DNA from: Armatimonadota bacterium
Lineage (GTDB): Bacteria; Armatimonadota; Fimbriimonadia; Fimbriimonadales; ATM1
Length of the DNA stretch: 5,697 nucleotides
Reading direction: 5' to 3'
NCBI GenBank assembly: GCA_013816225.1
Contig: JACDEQ010000149.1
Location: 1 to 5,697, forward strand
Part shown: positions 1-5,363 of the stretch, one piece after another
Numbering within the stretch: the stretch's first letter is position 1
How the letters are laid out: every line of letters begins with the position of its first letter
Made by a program: the position numbers and the translations under genes
Notes under the pieces: model-generated
Database searches by the model: none
Seen by the model: the letters and a program-made list of their open reading frames with translations, nothing else
Told to the model about the DNA's origin: nothing

Positions 1-23
1 TGCCGGGGCCGTCAGTGAGCGCG

Positions 24-30
24 GTTAGGC
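24..30 (-). other. Possible R-box of a truncated integron attC site
   Basis: On the minus strand this reads GCCTAAC, which fits the attC outer-box consensus RYYYAAC. It lies 16 bases beyond the stop codon of the exported-protein gene, where a cassette recombination site would be expected. The partner GTTRRRY box would lie left of base 1 and cannot be seen. A seven-base match is weak evidence; the call rests on its position and on the better attC-like element at 2121-2216. Confidence 0.25.
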
Positions 31-46
31 GGCGCCGAGTCGGGTG

Positions 47-934
47 TCAGGGGCGGGGGATCTGAAGTACGCGGAGAAGCCGCGCTTCGTCGACCCGGGT
101 GTGGACTCGAATGGAATCCAACCTCCCGAACACGCGGGCGTACCCGCCGCTGCCAGGATTCACCTTCCGCAGGGCGCTATCAAATGCCTGGGGGCTCCCC
201 CGCCCTGGCAAGAGACCGACAACGTGGATTTGATTCCAGGTCGCCATCCCGGGCTGTGCGAAAATAATCTCTCTCGTTTCCAACGCCACAAAGTTGAAAA
301 ACAAGCCGCGCTTTACCAATTCCCCGGCAGCCGGCCCGCTGTTCTTTTTCATGCTCTCTCGATATTCCTCAAGCCGCGCCGCGGTATCGTGGACGGCGAT
401 GTACTCGACGAGATAGGTGACCGCAGCTGCGTGACGACGATCGCTGGGTGTGGGGCTCGGATAGAAAGAGTTCGGCGTGCTGTGCAGTATTTCCACTCGG
501 CGCAGGATAGCCGCCCCGCTGTCCGAGGGGGAGGAAAGTTGGGTAAGGGCTTGCCCGAATTTCTCCGCACGCAGAAAGGCCGACACCGCTCTGTCGCAGG
601 CAAGGCGGGAGAGCACGAGATAGTTCCAAGCCGGAGCACCCGGGAGCGCCGTACCAACCTTCGTCACCTCGAACACGCTTTGGCTGGCGAGGTAACCCTT
701 GCGCCGCAGCTGCTGCCAGACGGGAAGTCGCCGGCGCCGAAGCCCGCTCACGAAGGCGGCTCGCCGTGCCGGATCGACGGCTATGACCTGGGCCACATAG
801 ACCGCGAGCCCAGGGTTGTCGGTCGTGATTGCAGTCAGATGGGCGGGCCCTTGGCTGGACGCCTGCGTAGGAGTTGCGGGAGGGCAAGGCCCGCTGCCCG
901 CGGACAGGGTGAGGAGGAGGACGGCGAACGTCAT
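47..934 (-). CDS. Exported protein of unknown function with two tandem copies of one domain
   Basis: I do not recognise a named family. The 295-aa product starts with a short hydrophobic stretch (residues 2-13) followed by a Gly/Pro/Thr-rich linker, suggesting a signal peptide and export; there is no clear lipobox. The rest is an internal duplication. Residues 46-111 and 174-242 share Y-V/L at the start, an IAV motif, an Ala-Arg pair, a basic-Gly pair, and a late PG-x-x-x-WN signature (PGAPAWN, PGMATWN). Both copies continue into a similar helix-strand tail (about 116-152 and 249-280). Strand-helix-helix-strand units of this size recall dimeric alpha/beta-barrel (ferredoxin-like, NIPSNAP-type) domains, but that is a guess from the pattern. 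The ATG at 934 is the only ATG before an upstream in-frame stop; its SD (GGGGA) is weak. A long overlapping plus-strand frame looks like an antisense shadow. Confidence 0.72.
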   Translation of the reverse strand: MTFAVLLLTLSAGSGPCPPATPTQASSQGPAHLTAITTDNPGLAVYVAQVIAVDPARRAAFVSGLRRRRLPVWQQLRRKGYLASQSVFEVTKVGTALPGAPAWNYLVLSRLACDRAVSAFLRAEKFGQALTQLSSPSDSGAAILRRVEILHSTPNSFYPSPTPSDRRHAAAVTYLVEYIAVHDTAARLEEYRESMKKNSGPAAGELVKRGLFFNFVALETREIIFAQPGMATWNQIHVVGLLPGRGSPQAFDSALRKVNPGSGGYARVFGRLDSIRVHTRVDEARLLRVLQIPRP

Positions 935-1027
935 GAAAGGATCCCCGAGGGTCGGTGTGATGGGTGGCGCACGGAAATCACAAGTCCTCTATGACCACGA
1001 CATTAAGGACGTTCATCCTCCCGGTCT

Positions 1028-1537
1028 CTACAAGTGAGAACCGAGTGGCCCATGCGCGCCGCGTGGTGCTCGCATCGAAGTGATGGCTGCCATTGCGAGC
1101 GAAAGAAGATAGAGGCTCCAAAGCGCCAGCATCGGTGGCACCGTGTCTCGACCCCCGACGGGAAGAACGAAGAGCAGGTACAGCACGAACAGCGAGGCCG
1201 TCGCTGCGGCCACGGCGATCGCCAAGTGCCGGCCGACCTTGATACCTCTGTGTAGCGCCGCGCTCATTGCGCCGGCGTAGATGAGCATTGCGCCAGTAGT
1301 GAGACGCAGAGCTTGCAATAGCCCGTACTCGGGTTCACTCAATGCGAGGGACGTTACAGCTACCGAGTGTCCGATGCCCGCTACGGCGGTAAGGGCGCCG
1401 AGGCTGAGAGCAATCGCGGCCGCGACGTGATACGTCCAAGACACATACGCGGCCGCACGTCTGAAGCGGAGAAAGAGCCAGCCATTGGCGAGGACCAAAA
1501 GCGAGAGTACCGGGACGGCAATCTGAAGATCCCCCAT
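1028..1537 (-). CDS. Five-helix integral membrane protein of unknown function
   Basis: The 169-aa product is mostly hydrophobic, with five predicted membrane helices near residues 6-25, 37-57, 73-94, 104-126 and 134-154. Basic residues lie after helix 1 (R24, R26, R27), between helices 3 and 4 (H96, R97, K100, R103) and at the C-terminus (R156, R159). By the positive-inside rule this predicts the N-terminus outside and the C-terminus in the cytoplasm. I see no catalytic or ligand motif and assign no function. The start is well supported: AAAGGAG (1544-1550) lies six bases before the ATG. The gene is 93 bp upstream of the exported-protein gene on the same strand, so the two could be co-transcribed, though nothing in the sequence proves it. 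Confidence 0.72.
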   Translation of the reverse strand: MGDLQIAVPVLSLLVLANGWLFLRFRRAAAYVSWTYHVAAAIALSLGALTAVAGIGHSVAVTSLALSEPEYGLLQALRLTTGAMLIYAGAMSAALHRGIKVGRHLAIAVAAATASLFVLYLLFVLPVGGRDTVPPMLALWSLYLLSLAMAAITSMRAPRGAHGPLGSHL

Positions 1538-1543
1538 ACCTGG

Positions 1544-1550
1544 CTCCTTT
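1544..1550 (-). promoter_or_regulatory. Shine-Dalgarno of the membrane-protein gene
   Basis: AAAGGAG on the minus strand, six bases before the ATG at 1537. It fixes the start of the five-helix membrane protein. Confidence 0.7.
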
Positions 1551-1651
1551 CACAGCAGTTGGCGTGGGCCGGGGCTGCGTCCAGCGGCAAGCTAATCGAA
1601 ACGTGACTGGCGGCAACGCCGAAAGTTAAGTTGCAAGCGAATCATACCCTT

Positions 1652-1669
1652 GCGAGCAACGCGAGCAAC
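1652..1669. repeat. Two-unit tandem 9-bp repeat
   Basis: GCGAGCAAC occurs twice back to back (1652-1660 and 1661-1669) in the 160-bp gap between the VOC gene and the membrane-protein gene. With the TTGCAAGCG at 1631-1639 it can form an imperfect hairpin. It lies inside a possible decayed recombination site, described under findings. Confidence 0.5.
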
Positions 1670-1687
1670 ATTAGATCGTTTGTCGGC

Positions 1688-1713
1688 ATCCGTGTGTTAG
1701 CAATCACACGGAT
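1688..1713 (-). terminator. 9-bp perfect hairpin over the VOC stop codon
   Basis: ATCCGTGTG (1688-1696) and CACACGGAT (1705-1713) are exact reverse complements separated by eight bases that contain the VOC stop codon. No run of U follows on the minus strand, so it is not a classical intrinsic terminator. It may protect or end the transcript. It also contains GTTAGCA (1696-1702), similar to an attC R-box. Confidence 0.3.
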
Positions 1714-2092
1714 TAGCGCCGCAGGAGAGCGGACTGGCGAAGCGGAGACCGAAGCCATCCGGATCGACGACAGTAAAATCCCTAAGTCCATAGTACCGGT
1801 CTGCAATCGGTCGCTCGACATGGAGGCCAAGAGTCTGAACCCGCTCCCACACCGCGTCGACATCGGTGGTGAGGATCCGCACGTTCGCCCGAGCGGGCCC
1901 GTTTGATGGCGGCAGATCCGCAAATTGATCCAGGAACAGCCGCCGGCCTCCCCAGCGAAGCGCGGCGAAGCCAGCGTCGCGTCGCTCGAGTGTGAAACCA
2001 AGCGCAATATAGAGCTCGATTGATCGATCGAGGTCGCTGACCATAACCTCGACGACTAATTGCTCAGTGATCTCGGAAGTGGATCCGATCAC
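1697..2092 (-). CDS. VOC-superfamily (glyoxalase/bleomycin-resistance fold) protein
   Basis: A single-domain, two-module VOC protein of 131 aa. Module 1 opens with a beta strand and the typical VSDLDRSIELY segment (about residues 18-28), then LGFTLERRD. Module 2 runs from ANVRILTTDVDAVWERVQ to the family-typical end DFTVVDPDGFGLRF (about 104-117). VOC proteins act as glyoxalases, dioxygenases, fosfomycin enzymes or drug-binding resistance proteins, usually as dimers. The usual metal ligands look absent: no His in the first strand, and the Glu expected after DPDG (as in DPDGNxIE) is replaced. A metal-free binding role is possible; the substrate is unknown. I chose the GTG at 2092 because GGAGGAG (2096-2102) is correctly placed before it. 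A GTG at 2110 is in frame but would put that SD inside the gene. The start lies 28 bp beyond the attC-like site. Confidence 0.82.
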   Translation of the reverse strand: MIGSTSEITEQLVVEVMVSDLDRSIELYIALGFTLERRDAGFAALRWGGRRLFLDQFADLPPSNGPARANVRILTTDVDAVWERVQTLGLHVERPIADRYYGLRDFTVVDPDGFGLRFASPLSCGANPCDC

Positions 2093-2120
2093 ACTCTCCT
2101 CCACAAGCACGCGTGTGTCA

Positions 2121-2216
2121 GGCTAACGCTTACGGTTCAACTGCAGCCGAACGAAATATTGCGAGCGGCGCGAGCTCACTTCTAATCGGCTGGCTGTTGC
2201 AGCCGTTTGTTAGCGC
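2121..2216 (-). other. Integron attC-like recombination site
   Basis: Read on the minus strand: outer box GCTAAC (2214-2209), spacer AAA, inner box CGGCTGCAAC (2205-2196), a central region, inner box GTTGAACCG (2141-2133), a five-base spacer, then outer box GTTAGC (2127-2122). The outer boxes are exact complements. The inner boxes pair apart from one mismatch and one extra G, the unpaired base typical of attC. The centre continues with AGCCGA/TCGGCT and GAGC/GCTC stems. The 96-bp length is in the attC range, with AAC and GTT in the right places. The flanking bases deviate from RYYYAAC/GTTRRRY. The mazF stop directly adjoins one end and the VOC start lies 28 bp past the other, as expected for gene cassettes. 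No integrase is visible. A plain transcription-terminating hairpin is the alternative. Confidence 0.55.
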
Positions 2217-2552
2217 TCAGTAGATACATGCATCCAGGATCGACAACACTTCCCCAAGCAGTTCTGCGGAGGCCTTCCCAATGCGCTTTGCCTTTCGGGC
2301 CTGGAAGTCGATCGACTTGACCTGCTCCACCATGACGAACCCGGTAACGCCGGCGCCTGCGGGGATCACCACGTGGAATGGGTAGTCGCGTCGGGTATTG
2401 GTAATCGGACACGCGATGCACAGACCGGTGTGTTTATTGAATAGGTCGTTACTGACGACGAGAGCAGGACGACGCCCGCGTTGCTCGTGACCGGACTGCG
2501 GGTCGAACGTGAGAGCGATCAGCTCTCCCTTCCGCGGGACATAGCCCGCCAT
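2217..2552 (-). CDS. mazF: MazF endoribonuclease toxin (type II TA)
   Basis: A 111-aa MazF/PemK-family toxin, a cytoplasmic sequence-specific mRNA interferase held inactive by MazE. The whole length aligns by eye with E. coli MazF: YVPRKGELIALTFDPQSG at the N-terminus, EQRGRRPALVVS (23-34), TGLCIACPITN (42-52), YPFHVV (57-62) and VEQVKSIDFQAR (75-86). The expected active-site residues are present: Arg27/Arg28 in the RRPA motif and Thr51 after CPI, with Glu23 in the first loop. The toxin therefore looks intact. Its ATG follows the mazE stop with no gap (TAGATG), and GAGGT inside the mazE end serves as SD, so translation is probably coupled. The stop codon directly adjoins the attC-like element. 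The cleavage motif cannot be read from sequence. Confidence 0.95.
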   Translation of the reverse strand: MAGYVPRKGELIALTFDPQSGHEQRGRRPALVVSNDLFNKHTGLCIACPITNTRRDYPFHVVIPAGAGVTGFVMVEQVKSIDFQARKAKRIGKASAELLGEVLSILDACIY

Positions 2553-2801
2553 CTACCAGACCTCGCGGCCGACTGGCGAGCCCCAAGCCAGTTCTCCAGG
2601 CTTGGCGCCTTTCGGGACGCGGCGAACGAGCGCACGCAGGTCGTGCCCGCCGCGCACGCGCCGTACGGGCGTCACAATCACGGCGCCCTTGTGCACCGCC
2701 ACATCAACTGCATCGCCGACATCAATGTCGGCGTCGGACAGCACGGTCTTGCTCAACCGCAACCCTTGGCTATTTCCCCATTTTTGGATCTTGGTGATCA
2801 T
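2553..2801 (-). CDS. mazE: MazE antitoxin (AbrB/SpoVT-type DNA-binding)
   Basis: An 82-aa antitoxin for the adjacent MazF. Residues 1-47 form the swapped-hairpin AbrB/MazE domain with the hallmark KWGNSQGLRLSK (7-18) and a VGDAVDVAV strand. This dimeric domain binds the operon's own operator. Residues 50-82 are the acidic-to-aromatic tail that wraps MazF, ending in WGSPVGREVW, a very typical MazE C-terminus. The start is secure: GGAGGT (2809-2814) lies seven bases before the ATG. The SD is embedded in a perfect palindrome, and a promoter lies just upstream. The first four bases of the gene overlap the stop codon of a possible 84-aa upstream frame (ATGA). Confidence 0.95.
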   Translation of the reverse strand: MITKIQKWGNSQGLRLSKTVLSDADIDVGDAVDVAVHKGAVIVTPVRRVRGGHDLRALVRRVPKGAKPGELAWGSPVGREVW

Positions 2802-3052
2802 CGCTGCAACCTCCGGAGGCTATCCGAAGTATAGCCAGCCCGACCCATCACCGCAACGTCCGCTGAAGCGCTGGCGACTGACAGGTAATTGCTCGTTTCA
2901 TGTCGAAAGATGTTGAACGTGAATGTCTGCTGAAAAAGGTTCCGTTCCGTATCTTGGAACTTGAGCTCGATGGACGCAAACTCGGGTGTGCGCCCCTCCG
3001 CGATCTCATACGAGGTGGTATCAATCCTTGCGGTGCCTGACGCCTCAGACAT
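2798..3052 (-). CDS. Possible small protein or gene remnant upstream of mazEF
   Basis: An 84-aa frame that begins MSEASGTARIDTTSYEIAEG and ends at a TGA overlapping the mazE start (ATGA). I do not recognise it. The middle (about residues 27-66) alternates hydrophobic and polar residues as beta strands do (ASIELKFQD, QQTFTFNIF, NYLSVASAS). Codon third positions are mostly G/C, as in the neighbouring genes, which favours real or formerly real coding sequence. Against this, there is no SD before the ATG, the divergent binding-protein gene starts only 38 bp away, and the mazE promoter and SD lie inside the frame. The open frame extends upstream of the ATG, so this may be the 3' end of a decayed longer gene whose front was lost. 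Function unknown. Confidence 0.35.
   Translation of the reverse strand: MSEASGTARIDTTSYEIAEGRTPEFASIELKFQDTERNLFQQTFTFNIFRHETSNYLSVASASADVAVMGRAGYTSDSLRRLQR
2810..2819. promoter_or_regulatory. Palindrome enclosing the mazE Shine-Dalgarno
   Basis: CCTCCGGAGG is a perfect 10-bp palindrome that contains most of the mazE SD (GGAGGT, 2809-2814 on the minus strand). As DNA it could be part of an operator for the MazE-MazF complex. As RNA it is too tight to fold on itself, but two transcripts could pair through it. A role is inferred. Confidence 0.35.
2828..2856 (-). promoter_or_regulatory. Predicted sigma-70-type promoter of mazEF
   Basis: On the minus strand TTGCGG (2856-2851) and TATACT (2833-2828) are separated by 17 bp. 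The -10 box matches TATAAT at five of six positions and the -35 box at the first three. The mazE ATG lies about 27 bp downstream of the -10 box, leaving a short leader that holds the SD. Autoregulation by MazE at this site is known for the family but not shown here. Confidence 0.5.
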
Positions 3053-3076
3053 TCGTAGGAGGTAACACGCCCTTCC

Positions 3077-3084
3077 AAAGGAGG
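3077..3084 (+). promoter_or_regulatory. Strong Shine-Dalgarno of the solute-binding-protein gene
   Basis: AAAGGAGG lies five bases before the ATG at 3090 and fixes that start. A second SD-like run, TAGGAGGT (3056-3063), lies 20 bases upstream with no usable start codon behind it. Confidence 0.75.
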
Positions 3085-3089
3085 ATGCC

Positions 3090-4640
3090 ATGATCTTTGT
3101 ACGCCGCATCGCATCGGCCCGCTGGATGATTGGCCTGTGCGTTTGCTTCGTCGCGCTTGCAGGTATCCACTGCAGCCGAGGCGAGAGAACACATGCCGAT
3201 GGCTCCACTCTCACGGTGCTTTTCCCCGGTGACGAGCGGTACTGGCCGAAAGGCATCGTCTTTCTCCAGATGGCGCTACCCGATGAGAACGGGGAATGGC
3301 AGGGTCGGCTCGCGAAGAGCTGGGACCACTCGAGCGACTACCGCAGCTGGACCTACCACCTTCGCACCGACGTGCGGTGGCACGACGGAGTGCCCGTCAC
3401 CGCTCACGACGTCAAGTTTACACTGGACCTCCTGAGTCATCCCGCAGTCCTGCAACGGCCACCCGGCGCCATCTCCGTCACCGTCCTCGACGACAGCACA
3501 GTCGTCATCACGTACAACAAGGGCCTTTCCCCTACCAACCCGGCAAGGGACGTCTATTTCCCGAAGCATCTGCTGGAAGATCTCGATCCCTCTGAGTTCA
3601 ACAGCTGGGAGTTCTGGACGCGCCCGGTGGGAAACGGCGCGTACCGCTACGTCCGACACGTGCCCAAAACCTCGATCGAGTTCGAGGCAAACCCCGATTA
3701 TGCCTTGGGTAGGCCGAAGATCGATCGATTGATCATCAAGTTCGGTTCCTCGTCCGTGACGGAGCTCTTGAGCGGCAACGTGGATGCAGTGAGTCACTTC
3801 AGCGAGTCGGACGGGGGGGCCGCTGATGTGCTTGCGATCAAGGAGGATCCTCGCTTTCGCGTGTACTACGAGGTCTGGGATGATATCCTAGCGCTACAGG
3901 TCATCCTCTGGAATCAGCGGAATCCGCTCTTCAGCGATCCGCGTGTGCGTCGGGCACTGACGCTCGCCATCAACCGGCGCGAGCTCCATCGAGTGCTCAA
4001 CATGTCGGAAGATCTTCCCATCGTCGATGTGGTGTATACCGAGCGTCAATACTGGCAGGGCGCTCTACCCGAGGGACTGCCGTACGACCGTGAACTGGCG
4101 AGCAAGCTGCTCGATCAAGCTGGCTGGCGAGACCTTGATGGCGATGGAGTTCGCGAGCGAGACGGTCGAGAGTTCAGGTTTCCGCTAATCGTTGGTACCG
4201 ATTGGCAAGACGCAGCAGTCTACGTTGAGGCCCAACTCCGGCAGGTGGGGATCCGGATGGACATCACGACACTGGAACCTGGAGTCGCGCGTGGGCGGAC
4301 GAGAGCAGGGGAATTCGACGCGGCGGCAGTCGACTTTCTTGTGTCCGAAGTTGACGATCTCGTTCACTTCTTCGGCGAGGACTCTCCGATCGGCTACCGC
4401 AATGCCCGCGTTATCCAGCTGCTCGACGCGGCGCAGAACACACAGAATCCTGATGAAATGGACGAGATCTTTCGCGGCTTGATGCCGATCTTTCGCGAAG
4501 ACCTGCCGTTCACCTTTCTCGTCTTGGATGTCGAGACGTACGTCGCACATCGGAGAGTCAAGGGCCTGAGCACTCCGTTTAGGGCCAATCCGCTGGACTA
4601 TTCGGCGGTGGAGCACCTGTGGATCGAGGAGGAGCGCTGA
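3090..4640 (+). CDS. Extracellular solute-binding protein, family 5 (oligopeptide/dipeptide type)
   Basis: A 516-aa periplasmic or membrane-anchored binding protein of the SBP_bac_5 (OppA/DppA) class, which delivers peptides or similar solutes to an ABC importer. Residues 1-28 are an export signal: VRR, a hydrophobic core (13-26), then Cys28. The bases before Cys28 give GIH rather than a clean lipobox, so lipidation is uncertain. Family landmarks in order: RLAKSWDHSSDYRSWTYHLR (73-92), VRWHDGVPVTAHDVKF (95-110), GNGAYRYV (181-188), DPRVRRALTLAINR (283-296), KLLDQAGW (339-346), an acidic DLDGDGVRERDG loop (348-359), and LRQVGIRMDITTLEP (383-397). Length and order are complete for the family. 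No permease or ATPase gene lies alongside, so it must work with distant partners. A damaged paralogue begins at 5485. Peptides are the usual ligand, but ligand identity is not readable. Confidence 0.93.
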   Translation: MIFVRRIASARWMIGLCVCFVALAGIHCSRGERTHADGSTLTVLFPGDERYWPKGIVFLQMALPDENGEWQGRLAKSWDHSSDYRSWTYHLRTDVRWHDGVPVTAHDVKFTLDLLSHPAVLQRPPGAISVTVLDDSTVVITYNKGLSPTNPARDVYFPKHLLEDLDPSEFNSWEFWTRPVGNGAYRYVRHVPKTSIEFEANPDYALGRPKIDRLIIKFGSSSVTELLSGNVDAVSHFSESDGGAADVLAIKEDPRFRVYYEVWDDILALQVILWNQRNPLFSDPRVRRALTLAINRRELHRVLNMSEDLPIVDVVYTERQYWQGALPEGLPYDRELASKLLDQAGWRDLDGDGVRERDGREFRFPLIVGTDWQDAAVYVEAQLRQVGIRMDITTLEPGVARGRTRAGEFDAAAVDFLVSEVDDLVHFFGEDSPIGYRNARVIQLLDAAQNTQNPDEMDEIFRGLMPIFREDLPFTFLVLDVETYVAHRRVKGLSTPFRANPLDYSAVEHLWIEEER

Positions 4641-4653
4641 TAGCCGGCGCTCT
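4631..4653 (+). terminator. Weak hairpin at the end of the solute-binding-protein gene
   Basis: GAGCGC (4632-4637) and GCGCTC (4647-4652) are exact complements, extended by a possible G-U pair, with a nine-base loop holding the stop codon. A pyrimidine-rich stretch (GTCCTTCCTC) follows, but not a run of T. It lies between two convergent genes, where a terminator is expected. Low certainty. Confidence 0.3.
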
Positions 4654-4689
4654 GTCCTTCCTCAGATCGCCCGTCAAGTTCAACACATG

Positions 4690-4989
4690 TTAAGCAACTC
4701 GGTGCGAGCGCTTCGTGCGGAGCGTCACAGAGACGCCGAGTCGCGCGAGCATCTCGACCAAGGTGTCGATGCTGAATAGATCAACGCGACCGCGCACCAG
4801 ATCACTCACGCGCGGCTGGGTCACCCCCAACACTTTCGCTGCCTTTGCCTGGGTCAGACGCTGCGCTTTCAGCACGCGCTCGATTTGCAACATCAAGTCC
4901 GTGCGAATCAACAGGTGGGCCGCCTCCGCAGGCGGAAACCCAACATCCGTGAACACATTTCCTGACCCGCGTCGAATCCGAATCGCCAT
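4690..4989 (-). CDS. XRE-family HTH antitoxin of a toxin-first TA module
   Basis: A 99-aa DNA-binding protein paired with the Gp49-like toxin that lies just upstream. Residues 1-30 are a linker with a PPAEAAHLLIRTDLM segment common in this antitoxin group. Residues 31-90 carry the helix-turn-helix: IERVLKAQRLTQAKAAKVLGV, then TQPRVSDLVRGRVDLFSIDTLVEMLARLGV. The TQ-x-x-x-A and VTQPRVSDLVRG motifs are the two HTH helices (HTH_37-like). It should neutralise the toxin and repress the shared promoter at 5336-5363. The ATG is five bases after the toxin stop, with only a weak GGGGT SD, so translation is probably coupled to the toxin. It converges with the solute-binding-protein gene. It resembles HigA in order and size but is not classical E. 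coli HigA. Confidence 0.9.
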   Translation of the reverse strand: MAIRIRRGSGNVFTDVGFPPAEAAHLLIRTDLMLQIERVLKAQRLTQAKAAKVLGVTQPRVSDLVRGRVDLFSIDTLVEMLARLGVSVTLRTKRSHRVA

Positions 4990-4994
4990 GTCCG

Positions 4995-5330
4995 CTACCC
5001 CGCTGTTCGGGCGCGCCGCACTGCCGCTAGTCGCGTGCGCGCCACCTCAAGATCGATTCCCGCCGTCTTCTGCGACTTCTTCTGAAAGACGTGCAAGACG
5101 TAGATGCCCTCGACGAACTTTGCTACATACATGAGCCGGTACGTGTTGCCGGTGCGCACGCGAATCTCCACGACGCCAGCGCCGACGGACGCCATGGGCT
5201 TCCAGTCTCGCGGCATGTGGCCTGATTGCACACGCCGAAGGTCGAGTCCGAGTTCCTTTCGCGCCTCACGCGGGAGATCGCGAAGATCCTCACGCGTTGA
5301 TCCGACCCACAAGAGAGGTTTGCCATCCAC
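4995..5330 (-). CDS. RelE/ParE-superfamily toxin, phage-derived Gp49-like
   Basis: A 111-aa toxin of the Gp49-like/HigB-like group, expected to act as a ribosome-associated mRNA endonuclease in the cytoplasm. Family features in order: KPLLWVGSTREDLRDLP (4-20), EARKELGLDLRRVQSG (22-37), WKPMASVGAGVVEIRV (42-57), NTYRLMYVAKFVEGIYVLHVFQKKS (61-85), and a final helix IDLEVARTRLAAVRR. The YVLHVFQKKS block is diagnostic and carries the basic residues likely used in catalysis. I place the start at the GTG at 5330 because family similarity begins right there. An in-frame GTG at 5369 would add 13 residues unlike the family and put the promoter and both operators inside the gene. The predicted transcript start falls on or next to this GTG, so there is no leader or SD. 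Confidence 0.9.
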   Translation of the reverse strand: MDGKPLLWVGSTREDLRDLPREARKELGLDLRRVQSGHMPRDWKPMASVGAGVVEIRVRTGNTYRLMYVAKFVEGIYVLHVFQKKSQKTAGIDLEVARTRLAAVRRARTAG

Positions 5331-5335
5331 GATCG

Positions 5336-5363
5336 AATATACAATATTATGTATAGGCGTCAA
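5336..5363 (-). promoter_or_regulatory. Predicted promoter of the Gp49-like TA module
   Basis: On the minus strand TTGACG (5363-5358) and TATATT (5341-5336) are 16 bp apart, each matching consensus at five of six positions. Transcription would start around 5330-5329, the first bases of the toxin GTG codon. Two inverted repeats overlap the -35 and -10 boxes, which suits repression by the HTH antitoxin. Confidence 0.55.
5338..5355. promoter_or_regulatory. AT-rich inverted repeat, likely operator 1
   Basis: TATACA (5338-5343) and TGTATA (5350-5355) are exact complements around a six-base AT centre. The repeat overlaps the -10 box and fills the spacer of the toxin promoter. It is the likeliest antitoxin operator, judged by position and symmetry alone. 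Confidence 0.5.

Noticed and set aside
44..994. Long plus-strand frame (316 codons) opposite the exported-protein gene
   Set aside because: Its product is rich in Arg, Gly and Pro with no domain pattern, whereas the minus-strand frame has a signal peptide and a clear internal duplication. It is an antisense shadow.
2093..2110. Upstream GTG start for the VOC protein at 2110
   Set aside because: The strong GGAGGAG at 2096-2102 would then lie inside the gene, and it is ideally placed for the GTG at 2092.
3276..3797. Minus-strand frame of 173 codons inside the solute-binding-protein gene
   Set aside because: It lies wholly opposite a well-recognised family-5 binding-protein domain and has no family features of its own.
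4185..4616. Minus-strand frame of 143 codons opposite the 3' part of the solute-binding-protein gene
   Set aside because: Antisense shadow in high-GC DNA, with no domain pattern.
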